Positions 44,122 to 51,930 of a stretch of 64,000 bases of DNA are shown piece after piece. The stretch is from contig CAWGMO010000003.1 in the NCBI GenBank assembly GCA_963823735.1, positions 1,488,001 to 1,552,000 on the forward strand. The letters are read 5' to 3'. Source of the stretch: Actinoallomurus sp963823735. Lineage in GTDB: Bacteria > Actinomycetota > Actinomycetes > Streptosporangiales > Streptosporangiaceae. The translations under genes and the position numbers were made by a program. Below the pieces are notes generated by a model. The model saw only the letters and a program-made list of their open reading frames with translations, had not been told where the DNA came from and made no database searches. The first letter of the stretch is position 1. Every line of letters starts with the position of its first letter.

Positions 44122-45083
44122 CGGCGTCCCCCGATGCTGGTGAGGATCGCCTGCTGCGCCGCGTACGGGAGCTCGGGCAGGATCCTCATCACGCGCTCGC
44201 GGCGGCGCTCCGCGCCGAGCCGGGGAGGCAGACCGGCGGTGGGGACGAGCTGCGGAGGAATCGGCGGCAGGCCCTCGTCCTCCTCGAAGTGCTCCCGCTC
44301 GGCGTCGATCGTGGCCTGGTCCTTCTCCTCCGACATGCCGATGGGGCCGTGCCGCCGGCCCTGGAGGAACTGCGCGACGACCGGCTCCTCGCTGGTCAGC
44401 AGCACCTCGCGCGGGCCGAACGTGACCAGGTCGCGGCGGAACAGCATGCCCATGTTGTCCGGCACCGTGCAGGCGAGCTGGATGTTGTGCGTGACGATGA
44501 GGATGGTCGCGTCGATCTGGGCGTTCAGGTCGATCAGGAGCTGTGACAGGTACGCCGTGCGCACCGGGTCCAGGCCGGAGTCGGGCTCGTCACACAGGAT
44601 GATCTGGGGGTCGAGCACGAGCGCGCGTGCCAGGCCGGCGCGCTTGCGCATACCGCCGGAGATCTCTCCCGGGAGCTTGCCCTCGGCCCCGCCGAGGCCG
44701 ACCATCTCCATCTTCTCCATGACGATGCGCCGGATCTCGGGCTCTTTCTTCTTCGTGTGCTCGCGCAGGGGGAACGCGATGTTCTCGAAGAGGTTGAGCG
44801 AGCCGAACAGGGCGCCGTCCTGGAACATGATCCCGAACAGTTTGCGTACCTCGTGGAGCTTCCGCTCCGGGCTGCTCACCATGTCCACGCCGTCGATGAG
44901 GACCCGGCCGCGCTCGGGCTTGATCAAGCCGATGAGCGACTTAAGGAACACGGTCTTTCCGGTGCCCGACGGGCCGAGCATCACGCTGACCTCACCGGCC
45001 GGCAGAGTGAGCGTCACATCACGCCAGATGTTCTGTTTGCCGAAGGATTTCGTCAGCCCTTCGACGACCACTTCCATTCCCAT
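44118..45083 (-). CDS. mceG: ABC transporter ATP-binding protein (MceG/MlaF type)
   Basis: A 321-residue ATPase. It has the Walker A motif GPSGTGKT (about 37-44), a Q-loop, the signature EISGGMRKRAGLARAL, Walker B IILCDEPDSGLDP and the switch His in VTHNIQ. The last 70 residues are a charged extension, as in Mkl/MceG, which stabilises the complex. Having the ATPase as the first gene of the operon differs from mycobacteria, where mceG is unlinked. It is the promoter-proximal gene. Confidence 0.93.
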   Translation of the reverse strand: MGMEVVVEGLTKSFGKQNIWRDVTLTLPAGEVSVMLGPSGTGKTVFLKSLIGLIKPERGRVLIDGVDMVSSPERKLHEVRKLFGIMFQDGALFGSLNLFENIAFPLREHTKKKEPEIRRIVMEKMEMVGLGGAEGKLPGEISGGMRKRAGLARALVLDPQIILCDEPDSGLDPVRTAYLSQLLIDLNAQIDATILIVTHNIQLACTVPDNMGMLFRRDLVTFGPREVLLTSEEPVVAQFLQGRRHGPIGMSEEKDQATIDAEREHFEEDEGLPPIPPQLVPTAGLPPRLGAERRRERVMRILPELPYAAQQAILTSIGGRR

Positions 45084-45218
45084 TACAGGGAGCCAACCAT
45101 CGAGGATCTCCTGACATCAGGCCACCGAATATCGCTGTTAAGAATTCCCGTCACCGGTAGGCCCGAATTCCGCACCGCCGGATTGCTCCAGTCGGCCCTA
45201 TGATCGCTACTGGCGGGT

Positions 45219-45247
45219 ACGCTACTTTCGAGGGAACTGGTACGCAA
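45219..45247 (-). promoter_or_regulatory. Candidate Mce operon promoter
   Basis: On the minus strand TTGCGT (45242-45247) and TAGCGT (45219-45224) are separated by 17 bases, a good match to a housekeeping-type promoter. It lies about 136 bases upstream of the ATPase start. The rest of the 336-base gap (45084-45419) has no gene. Confidence 0.5.
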
Positions 45248-45373
45248 GCTGTGGCGTCAGATAACCATGGCTCACGCGCATTGATTATCACCGGATTACA
45301 ATCTCGCCTTCGGGCTTTGTCCTCCGATGCGGATCGCGCGCGCGTTCTGAGCCGCCCGCGCGCCGAGAGCAGG

Positions 45374-45404
45374 ACACCCTGCCCGGCGGTGCCGGACAGG
45401 GTGT
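45374..45404. terminator. Hairpin terminator after the secreted-protein gene
   Basis: Arms ACACCCTG and CAGGGTGT plus inner arms CCGGC and GCCGG, with one mismatch and a 3-base loop. It lies 16 bases past the stop of the minus-strand gene at 45420 and separates it from the Mce operon. Confidence 0.8.
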
Positions 45405-45419
45405 GATCAGGCTGTTATC

Positions 45420-46091
45420 TCAGTGGAGCGCCTTGGCGTGGAAGACCTTGGCCGGGCTCCCGGAGGGCACCGTGGCCGCGCCCAGCGTGAGCGTGATGGT
45501 GTTGCCCGAGCCGGGCACCACCAGGTTGATGAGCCCGGTGGAGAGCACGCAGTTCTGGAACTTCGGGATCGTGTACGTGCCGTTGAGGTTGCCGCCGGTC
45601 AGGACGTTGAAGTTCGCGTCCGAGTCGACCGAGATCACCGCGGGGGTCTCGGTCTGGCAGGAGTTCCCCACGAGGGTGGGAATGCCGGCGACCTTCAGGC
45701 TCGTGATGCGAAGCGTGAGCTTCGACGTCGTGTGCACCTCGCCGGTGTCGAGGTTCACCGTTCCGGTGGTCGGCGTGGTCTCGATGAACTTCGTCTTCAC
45801 CTCGACCGGAATGACGCCGAACTCCTTGAAGGTGCCGGTCGCCTCGGGCAGTTTCACGGCGGCGGTCAGCCCGCCGTTCTCGTCGACCGCCGTCTCGAGC
45901 GCGCCGGGGCCGAGCGCCATCGTGGAACTCGTCGACTTGATGAACGTGGTGCCGGTCATCGGGTAGTTCAGCTGAATGACCGTGGTGGCGTGAGCCGTCC
46001 CCGGGGTGGAGACGAGGCCGATCGTGGCGACCGCCGTGGCGAGCGTGGCGGCGGTGGTTCTGCTGAGACGTCTTGCGGACGATTCACCCAT
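45420..46091 (-). CDS. Secreted protein related to the 46291 protein
   Basis: A 223-residue exported protein with a signal peptide (residues about 1-36, ending TPGTAHA). The mature part is beta-rich with a single Cys pair (GNSCQTETP and FQNCVLSTG). The segments TGTFKEFG, NSCQTETP and GTYTIPKFQNC recur in the neighbouring 46291 protein, so the two are paralogous. No enzyme motif is visible. It probably serves in the envelope together with the Mce system; a lipid-handling role is only an inference from the neighbourhood. Confidence 0.8.
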   Translation of the reverse strand: MGESSARRLSRTTAATLATAVATIGLVSTPGTAHATTVIQLNYPMTGTTFIKSTSSTMALGPGALETAVDENGGLTAAVKLPEATGTFKEFGVIPVEVKTKFIETTPTTGTVNLDTGEVHTTSKLTLRITSLKVAGIPTLVGNSCQTETPAVISVDSDANFNVLTGGNLNGTYTIPKFQNCVLSTGLINLVVPGSGNTITLTLGAATVPSGSPAKVFHAKALH

Positions 46092-46162
46092 CGTGGAGGC
46101 CTTCCTTGGCGTGTGAATTCCGAATGAGAGATCCGGCGTCAGTGATCTTGACGGTTGATCGA

Positions 46163-46191
46163 AGGCTAAGTGTCGCTAATGCGCCGGACAA
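46163..46191 (-). promoter_or_regulatory. Promoter A of the shared CTCTTG set
   Basis: On the minus strand TTGTCC (46186-46191) and TAGCCT (46163-46168) are 17 bases apart. The -35 box is extended to CTCTTG, as in the promoters of the next two genes. It lies 72 bases upstream of the gene at 45420. Confidence 0.6.
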
Positions 46192-46276
46192 GAGATGGCT
46201 CGCGGGCAATGAAGGCTTTTGCGGATAACTGTCACCGGCTGCGAAAACGCCGATTGATAAATGTCCGCCGCCGATA

Positions 46277-46291
46277 ATCGGGCCGCCCGAT
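46277..46291. terminator. Short hairpin at the end of the 46291 gene
   Basis: ATCGGG and CCCGAT form a 6-bp stem with a 3-base loop directly after the stop. It is weak and may or may not terminate. Confidence 0.35.
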
Positions 46292-47676
46292 CAATGCCCA
46301 GGGTCGGGAATCGAACACGGGAAGTCAGGGCTGTCGAGGCTGCACAGGGTGCCCTGGATCAACCGGGTGTAGTTGTGCGGCCCGGAGATCCCGGCGGTGA
46401 AGATGTTGTCGAGGTCGTCGCCGCCGGTGCCGCAGTGCGTGAAGGCCGGGATCGTCACGTAGCCGTCGAGCGGGCCGCCGCCGGCCACCGTGTACCCCAC
46501 CTGGCTGCCGTCGGACAGGTAGTGGCCGACCCCGCTCAGCGTCAGGCTCATCGGTTCCTTGGTCTGGCAGGACGGCCCGACGTCCAGCGGCACGCCGTTC
46601 ACCAGGACGTCGTGAACGTGCATGATGATCTGCGACTTCACGACGGAGTCGATGTCGTAGAGCTCGGTCTCGGGGTCCTGGTACAGATCGCTGTCGATGG
46701 ACATGAGCCCGACCTGGACCAGGTCGATGCTCGCCGTGGTCGGAGCGAAGCCGAACGTCGTGAACGTGCCCTTCACCGGGGGCATCTGAGCCTTGCCGTG
46801 GTAGTTCAGCAGGCCCGCGTAGTTCGTCACGATGTGCGTGAGGCCGTGGTCGTCCACGGTCACGCTGATGCCGGTCTGCGCCACGTTGGCGTAGCCGGGC
46901 TCGGGTTTTCCGATGAGCGCCGACTGCTGCTGCTTGTTGACCGTGGAGAAGCCCGCCAGGTAGGCGCAGGCGGTCTGCTGGTTGTCCGGCGGGTTGTAGG
47001 CGTTGCAGTCGGGCGGGACGGTGCCCGGGTCGCCCAGGCGGCCGACCTTGAACCCGTGCTTTCCCGCCTTTCCTGGCGGAGTGGTCGGGGCGTTCGAGGC
47101 GGCGACCTCGGACACGAGGACGGTGGCCAGGTTGTCGTGCCCGCCGGTCAGCGTGCACTTCAGCGTCGCGGAGACCTTGGGGGCCGTCAGCGCGAGCTCC
47201 AGGTTCCCGGGCGCGAAGACGACGTCGCCCGGCGCCTCGGTCGTGACGGGAGGCACGGTGCCGGCCGCCACGAGGGAGACGTCACCCGTCGCGGGCACCG
47301 GGGCGGGGGTGGAGGCCGGCCAGTTCCAGTCCGAGGTGGCGGACTTCCCGTTCTGGGTCACCGTCGTCGTGAGCCGGGCGTTCCCGTTCACGGTGAGCGG
47401 CTCAGCGGCGCCGGCGAACACCGCGCGCGGCACCGTCAGCGCGATCGAGGCCCCGGTCGGCTGGATGGGATTTCCGGCCGTTCCGGTCGACGGAAAGGTG
47501 ACCGAGACGCGCGCCGTCACCTGCTGCCCCTGGCACGAATAGGCCAGGGTGGCGTGCACCGACTGGGTACTCGCCGTGGCGCCGACCGCCGGGATCATTC
47601 CGGCGAGGAGAACGGCCACCCCGATCGCGGCCGTTTTCACCGGTTTCCCGTGGGTCCAGCGCAAACCGATACTCAT
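46291..47676 (-). CDS. Secreted two-part protein of the Mce neighbourhood
   Basis: A 461-residue exported protein. Residues about 1-34 are a signal peptide. The N-terminal part (to about 200) is an immunoglobulin-like beta region (SVTFPSTGTAGNP, VTQNGKSATSDW). The C-terminal part (about 290-440) shares GTFTTFG, GPSCQTKEP and GYVTIPAFTHCG with the protein at 45420. It resembles DUF6801-type proteins found beside actinobacterial Mce loci; I cannot confirm the family name. Its own promoter has the shared CTCTTG layout. Confidence 0.78.
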   Translation of the reverse strand: MSIGLRWTHGKPVKTAAIGVAVLLAGMIPAVGATASTQSVHATLAYSCQGQQVTARVSVTFPSTGTAGNPIQPTGASIALTVPRAVFAGAAEPLTVNGNARLTTTVTQNGKSATSDWNWPASTPAPVPATGDVSLVAAGTVPPVTTEAPGDVVFAPGNLELALTAPKVSATLKCTLTGGHDNLATVLVSEVAASNAPTTPPGKAGKHGFKVGRLGDPGTVPPDCNAYNPPDNQQTACAYLAGFSTVNKQQQSALIGKPEPGYANVAQTGISVTVDDHGLTHIVTNYAGLLNYHGKAQMPPVKGTFTTFGFAPTTASIDLVQVGLMSIDSDLYQDPETELYDIDSVVKSQIIMHVHDVLVNGVPLDVGPSCQTKEPMSLTLSGVGHYLSDGSQVGYTVAGGGPLDGYVTIPAFTHCGTGGDDLDNIFTAGISGPHNYTRLIQGTLCSLDSPDFPCSIPDPGH

Positions 47677-47713
47677 TATTCGGTTACCCGCCCCTGAAAG
47701 TAGGCCGATTCTG

Positions 47714-47753
47714 TACCGGCCGGTAGGTTACGTCTGCCCAGTGCGGCGCGCAA
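47714..47753 (-). promoter_or_regulatory. Promoter B of the shared set, with overlapping palindrome
   Basis: On the minus strand TTGCGC (47748-47753) and TAACCT (47725-47730) are 17 bases apart, with the -35 extended to CTCTTG. Immediately downstream of the -10, and touching it, is the perfect palindrome TACCGGCCGGTA (47714-47725), a likely repressor site. It lies 49 bases upstream of the gene at 46291. Confidence 0.65.
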
Positions 47754-47854
47754 GAGAGATGCGTCCCGGCCGCACTTAAAGGCGCCCCTTTTATTGCCAG
47801 GCGATAATCTCCGCCGGCGTTCTTGTCCGCCGGTGCGTATCGGCGCACATGGGG

Positions 47855-47893
47855 CAGGGCCGTGGCCGGGGAATCTCACCGGCCACGGCCCTG
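47855..47893. terminator. Perfect 15-bp hairpin terminator
   Basis: CAGGGCCGTGGCCGG pairs fully with CCGGCCACGGCCCTG across a 9-base loop. It lies 22 bases past the stop of the minus-strand gene at 47915. Confidence 0.85.
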
Positions 47894-47914
47894 GTTCAGT
47901 CAGCCGACCTCACG

Positions 47915-48526
47915 TCAGGAGACGGTGATGTTCGGGGAGACGGTGTAGTTGGCGGTGTAGCTGGGGTGGTCGCCGTTGTGGACCAGGCCGGCGCAGCCGC
48001 TCACGTTGCTGACGGTCAGCGGGGTGACGCCGGACGGCAGCGCCACGGACGGGCCGAGCTGGAGCTGGTTGGAGGTTCCGTTGACGTACTTGCCGGGCGC
48101 GTTGCCGGTCACGTCGAACGAGCACAGCGGCATCGAGACGTGCACGTTGGCGCTGCCGATGTAGCCGGTCGGGGTGGTGCCGCCGGCGGCGATGAAGACG
48201 TTGTACGGCAGCCCGCTCACCGTCGTGGTCACCGCGCCCAGCGGGCCGGTGCAGTTGGTGAAGTTCAGGCTGGAGATGGTGCCGATGTTGGCCGTGGGGG
48301 GCACCGAGTAGGTCGCGCTCTTGATGACGCCGGCGCCGGCGGAGCCGGTGCAGGTCATGTTGACGCTGCCGTCGGTCAGCTTCACCGAGGTAGAGCTGGC
48401 GGTGTAGGCGCCGCTGGAGTTCGGGTTCGTGACCGTGAGCGTGGCGGCGGACGCCGTGCCCGCGGTGAGGGCGACGGCCGCGCCGGCCGCGGCGGTGGTC
48501 AGGAGAGCGGCAGTGATCTTGCGCAT
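47915..48526 (-). CDS. Small secreted protein of the Mce neighbourhood
   Basis: A 203-residue exported protein. Residues 1-28 are a signal peptide ending TAGTASA. The mature part is Ser/Thr/Gly-rich and beta-stranded with Cys in NMTCTGSAG, NFTNCTGPL, MPLCSFDV and SGCAGL, so two disulfides are likely. ATG 48526 follows AAGGGA; an ATG at 48547 is a longer option. It has no clear sequence match to its two neighbours but shares their promoter type and location, so a joint function in the envelope is likely. Confidence 0.78.
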   Translation of the reverse strand: MRKITAALLTTAAAGAAVALTAGTASAATLTVTNPNSSGAYTASSTSVKLTDGSVNMTCTGSAGAGVIKSATYSVPPTANIGTISSLNFTNCTGPLGAVTTTVSGLPYNVFIAAGGTTPTGYIGSANVHVSMPLCSFDVTGNAPGKYVNGTSNQLQLGPSVALPSGVTPLTVSNVSGCAGLVHNGDHPSYTANYTVSPNITVS

Positions 48527-49035
48527 GATAATTGTCCCTTTCATACATTTAGAACTGATCGGATCCGGCATGGAGAACCGAACGGTCCAGAGGCTGCCTC
48601 TTTCCACGCCGCGCACTTCCGAGGGGATCGGAAGGCATCGGCGCCGGTCGTGACGGTATTAGCTAAAGGAACATCGCGGGCTGCGCCGCCACGCGATCAT
48701 GTGTTGAAGCAAATGATCTTTATGAGATAACCTTATTTTCGGTCGCTCTTCCTACCTGCGAGTAGGTTAAGCACGTGTTACCAGCCGCACAAGAGGTGAA
48801 ATCGGCGACGCCAAGGAATTGTCGCCGATTGAGAGGTTGAACTCGATCTTTTGTCGCCCGATGATTGTTTCGGGTGTGCGGCTGCCTTGATCATTTACAT
48901 CCAGTCAAGGCGCGTTACAACGAGTCATCACCTGAGTGCATGAAGTGAATGTTCGTCCTGGGCGCTGCAATACGGCCGAGTCTTAGTTAACTTCCATATG
49001 TTCCACGTCACATTTCGCGTGAGGGGAGACCGACG
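48527..49035. promoter_or_regulatory. Divergent regulatory region with promoter C and two dyads
   Basis: A 509-base AT-richer gap between the secreted-protein gene and the first PucR gene. Promoter C (minus strand) has TTGTGC (48787-48792) and TAACCT (48764-48769), 17 bases apart, with the CTCTTG extension. A dyad CCTACCTGCGAGTAGG (48751-48766) overlaps the -10. A larger inverted repeat, ATCGGCGAC (48801-48809) and GTCGCCGAT (48821-48829) with 11 bases between, lies just upstream of the -35. The plus-strand promoter of the PucR gene is not clear, and I see no gene here. Confidence 0.6.
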
Positions 49036-50247
49036 GTGCGGCGCGAACATGAGGTCGGGAGGCTGGAGCTCGCTGAGCTCCTGCGTTCGGAGACGGAAGG
49101 GCTCGCCGAGGAGATCTGCGCCGAGATCCGCAACGCGATCCCGGAGTACGCCTCACCCGGTGAGGGGCCGTTCGGGCCGGCGATGCGGCCCGCCGTCGAG
49201 CAGGCCCTCGCGATGTTCGTCTACCGGGTCGCCGAGCCCGCCGCGCCGTCCGACCGGCTGATCGAGATGTGCCGCCTGCTCGGCCAGGTCGAGGCGTTCC
49301 ACGGCCGGAACCTCAACGCCCTGCAGGCGGCGTTCCGCGTCGGCTTCCGCGTCGCGTGGAACCGCACCACCCGGATCTGCGCGCGCCACGAGCTCCCCTC
49401 GGAGATCGTCGCGGGACTGGCCGAGGCGCAGCTGGAGTACATGGACGAGCTGGCCTCGATCGCCGTCGAGGGCTACCTGGCGGCCAAGGCGCAGTCGCCG
49501 GAGGAGTTCGCGGAGCTGCGCAGGCGGCTGCTGCGCCTCATCGTGGAGCGGCCGGGCGCCCCGCGCCGTACGATCGCCGACCTGGCCGGCCGCGGCGGCT
49601 GGACGGTGCCGGCCGAGGTGACCCTCGTCGTCGTGCGCGCCGGCGCGAGGTTAGTCCGCAGCGCGGTCTCCGACGACGTCCTCATGGACCTCGACGACCC
49701 GGAGCCGCGCTTGCTGATCCCGGGCCCCCTGACCCCCGCCCGGCGCGTGATGATCGAGGCCGCGCTGCCCGGAGACCGGGTCGTCGTGGGCGTCACGGTG
49801 CCGCTGGAGGAGGCGGCCGACTCGCTGCGCTGGGCCAGGAAGGTGCTGAGCCTGGTCGAGGAAGGCGTCATCGACGACGCGCGGGTGACGCTCTGCGAGG
49901 AGCACCTGCTGACCCTGTGGCTCATGTCGGACCCGCGGCTGATCCACGAACTGGCCGAGCAGCGCCTGACCCGCCTCGCGGGCATGTCGGCGGCCAAGCA
50001 GAAGGCGCTGACGGAGACCCTCCGCGTGTGGCTGGAGAGCTGGAGCACCGCGGCGGACGTCGGCGGGCAGTTGCACGTGCACCCGCAGACGGTGAGATAC
50101 CGGCTGAACCAGCTCAAGGAGAGCCTCGGCGACAGCCTCACCGACCCCGAGGCGAGGTTCGGGCTGGAACTCGTGCTGCGCGCGATGCGGCTGCGCGACC
50201 GCGCCGCGCGCGCCGATGAGCCCGGAAGGTCATTCAAGGCGTCCTGA
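49036..50247 (+). CDS. PucR-type regulator 1
   Basis: A 403-residue cytosolic regulator. The N-terminal domain (about 1-165) is helical (RsbRD/GGDEF-like sensory part in PucR proteins), the middle part is a degenerate GGDEF-like fold, and the C-terminus has a PucR helix-turn-helix (about 325-385: TAADVGGQLHVHPQTVRYRLNQL). GTG 49036 has GGGGAG eight bases upstream. It is 313 bases upstream of a close paralogue. It sits beside the Mce region and the divergent secreted-protein gene, which suggests that it controls them. Confidence 0.88.
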   Translation: MRREHEVGRLELAELLRSETEGLAEEICAEIRNAIPEYASPGEGPFGPAMRPAVEQALAMFVYRVAEPAAPSDRLIEMCRLLGQVEAFHGRNLNALQAAFRVGFRVAWNRTTRICARHELPSEIVAGLAEAQLEYMDELASIAVEGYLAAKAQSPEEFAELRRRLLRLIVERPGAPRRTIADLAGRGGWTVPAEVTLVVVRAGARLVRSAVSDDVLMDLDDPEPRLLIPGPLTPARRVMIEAALPGDRVVVGVTVPLEEAADSLRWARKVLSLVEEGVIDDARVTLCEEHLLTLWLMSDPRLIHELAEQRLTRLAGMSAAKQKALTETLRVWLESWSTAADVGGQLHVHPQTVRYRLNQLKESLGDSLTDPEARFGLELVLRAMRLRDRAARADEPGRSFKAS

Positions 50248-50560
50248 AACATATTTTGTCACCAGGTTATAAAACCTCGTGTTGATCTGTCCGGGGGTGA
50301 GTCGCCGCAGGCGGGATCGCCATGAGTGCGTACCGCCGCGGTGAGGGGGCAATTCCGCGTCTTGCCGGGCCGCGTTCTCTGCTTTACCGTCACGGTGTCC
50401 TAGATCATTGCCTTTCGTGAAGTGCAGGGGTCCCCCGCTCGGCACTTCCCGTCCAGGCTGTGTTCACCTCGCCGAATCGTCACCCGACGGTCGAACTGAA
50501 TACGGGCGGCCCCGCCCCATCGACGCGCCAGACCGGAACGGTGGCGACGGAGGTACGCGC
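50248..50560 (+). promoter_or_regulatory. Gap between the two PucR genes
   Basis: A 313-base gap without a gene. It holds a small AT-rich palindrome, AGGTT (50264-50268) and AACCT (50273-50277), just past the first stop, and a strong ribosome-binding site GGAGG (50549-50553) before the second PucR start. I see no convincing -35/-10 pair. Confidence 0.35.
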
Positions 50561-51799
50561 ATGCCTCAGACCCTCGAACCGGAGGGCCTCGACGCACCGA
50601 GACCCGAGCTGTCCGAGAAGCTCACGTCGATCATGCAGCGAGAGCTGCCCAGCCTCGTCGACGAGATCATCAGCGATATCCGGGAGACGATCCCGGAGTA
50701 CGCGCGCCCGATCGACGGCCCGTACGGCCGGACGCTGCGCTCCGGCGTCGAGCGTGCCCTCAGCGGGTTCGTCGACTGGCTCATGTGTCCCGGCGAACCC
50801 CTGGACGACATCTGCCGCAAGCTCGGCCAGTTCGAGGCGTACGAGGGCCGCCAGCTCGACACGCTCCAGTCCGCCTACCGGGTCGGCGCCCAGACCGGCT
50901 GGCGCCGCGTCATGGACCTCCACCGGCGCCACGACCTGACGCCGGCGACGGTCTCGGTGCTGGCCGACGCGCTCTTCGCGTACATGGAGAAGCTCGCGTC
51001 GCTGTCGCTGAAGGGCTACCTGGAGGCCAAGGCGCAGTCGAACGACGAGCTGGAGGCCGGCCGCCGCCGGCTGCTGCGACTGCTCCTGACGGGGTCGGCC
51101 GCACCGCGTGACCTGGTCGCCGAGCACGCCGGTCCCGTCGGCTGGGCCGTGCCGGACCGGGTCACGCTCGTCGCGCTCCGGCCGGGCGCGCACATCGTGC
51201 GCACGCTCCTCGACGACGACCTCCTGCTCGACCTCGACGGCGCCGAGCCGCACCTGCTGGTCCCCGGGCCGCTGACCGACGAGCGGCGCAGGTCGTTGGA
51301 GCTCGCGCTCACCGAGTCGAGGGCGGCGGCCGGCCTGACCGTGCCGCTGGCACGCGCCGCGGACTCCCTGCGGTGGGCCCGGCAGGCGCTCACGCTCGTC
51401 CACGACGAGATCATCGACGACGGGCCGCTGACGCGCTCAGAGGACCACCTGGTGACCCTCTGGCTCATGTCGGACGGCCCGCTGATCGACCAGATCGCCC
51501 GCCGGCAGCTCGCCAGGATGGACGGCCTGACCGGACGGCAGCGCGAACGCCTCACCGACACCCTGCGGGCGTGGCTGCGCACCCGCGGCACGGCCGCGCG
51601 GGTCGGCGACGACCTCGGCGTGCACCCGCAGACGGTGAGGTACCGGATGCGGCAGATCGAGCAGACCCTCGGCGACGACCTGGCCGACCCGGACGCGCGA
51701 TTCGCGATCGAGGTCGTGATGCGCGCGCTGTGGCTGCGTGACAGGGCGCCTGACACTTCCGATCGCGATCAGGTTAGCGAGATTCCGCAATTTCGCTAA
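50561..51799 (+). CDS. PucR-type regulator 2
   Basis: A 412-residue paralogue of the preceding regulator with the same layout: a helical N-terminal sensory part (IISDIRETIPEYARPIDGPYG matches IRNAIPEYASPGEGPFG of the first), a middle domain and the C-terminal helix-turn-helix (ARVGDDLGVHPQTVRYRMRQI). ATG 50561 has GGAGG seven bases upstream and is preferred over longer starts. The two may form heteromers or divide control of neighbouring operons. Confidence 0.88.
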   Translation: MPQTLEPEGLDAPRPELSEKLTSIMQRELPSLVDEIISDIRETIPEYARPIDGPYGRTLRSGVERALSGFVDWLMCPGEPLDDICRKLGQFEAYEGRQLDTLQSAYRVGAQTGWRRVMDLHRRHDLTPATVSVLADALFAYMEKLASLSLKGYLEAKAQSNDELEAGRRRLLRLLLTGSAAPRDLVAEHAGPVGWAVPDRVTLVALRPGAHIVRTLLDDDLLLDLDGAEPHLLVPGPLTDERRRSLELALTESRAAAGLTVPLARAADSLRWARQALTLVHDEIIDDGPLTRSEDHLVTLWLMSDGPLIDQIARRQLARMDGLTGRQRERLTDTLRAWLRTRGTAARVGDDLGVHPQTVRYRMRQIEQTLGDDLADPDARFAIEVVMRALWLRDRAPDTSDRDQVSEIPQFR

Positions 51800-51930
51800 C
51801 CGTGGAGAGCGGGAACGCCACGAGAATGCGCACCTGTTGATAGCACTGCGCGCGATGGGTTGATTCGGGGTCGCGTTTCATGTTCGCATGATCTTCGCGC
51901 GACCCACGGTCATTTTGCGGAGGTGCCGTA

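Noticed and set aside
46249..48832. GCCGATTGA shared upstream of promoters A and C
   Set aside because: The distance to the -35 differs by 26 bases and B lacks it, so it is likely chance.
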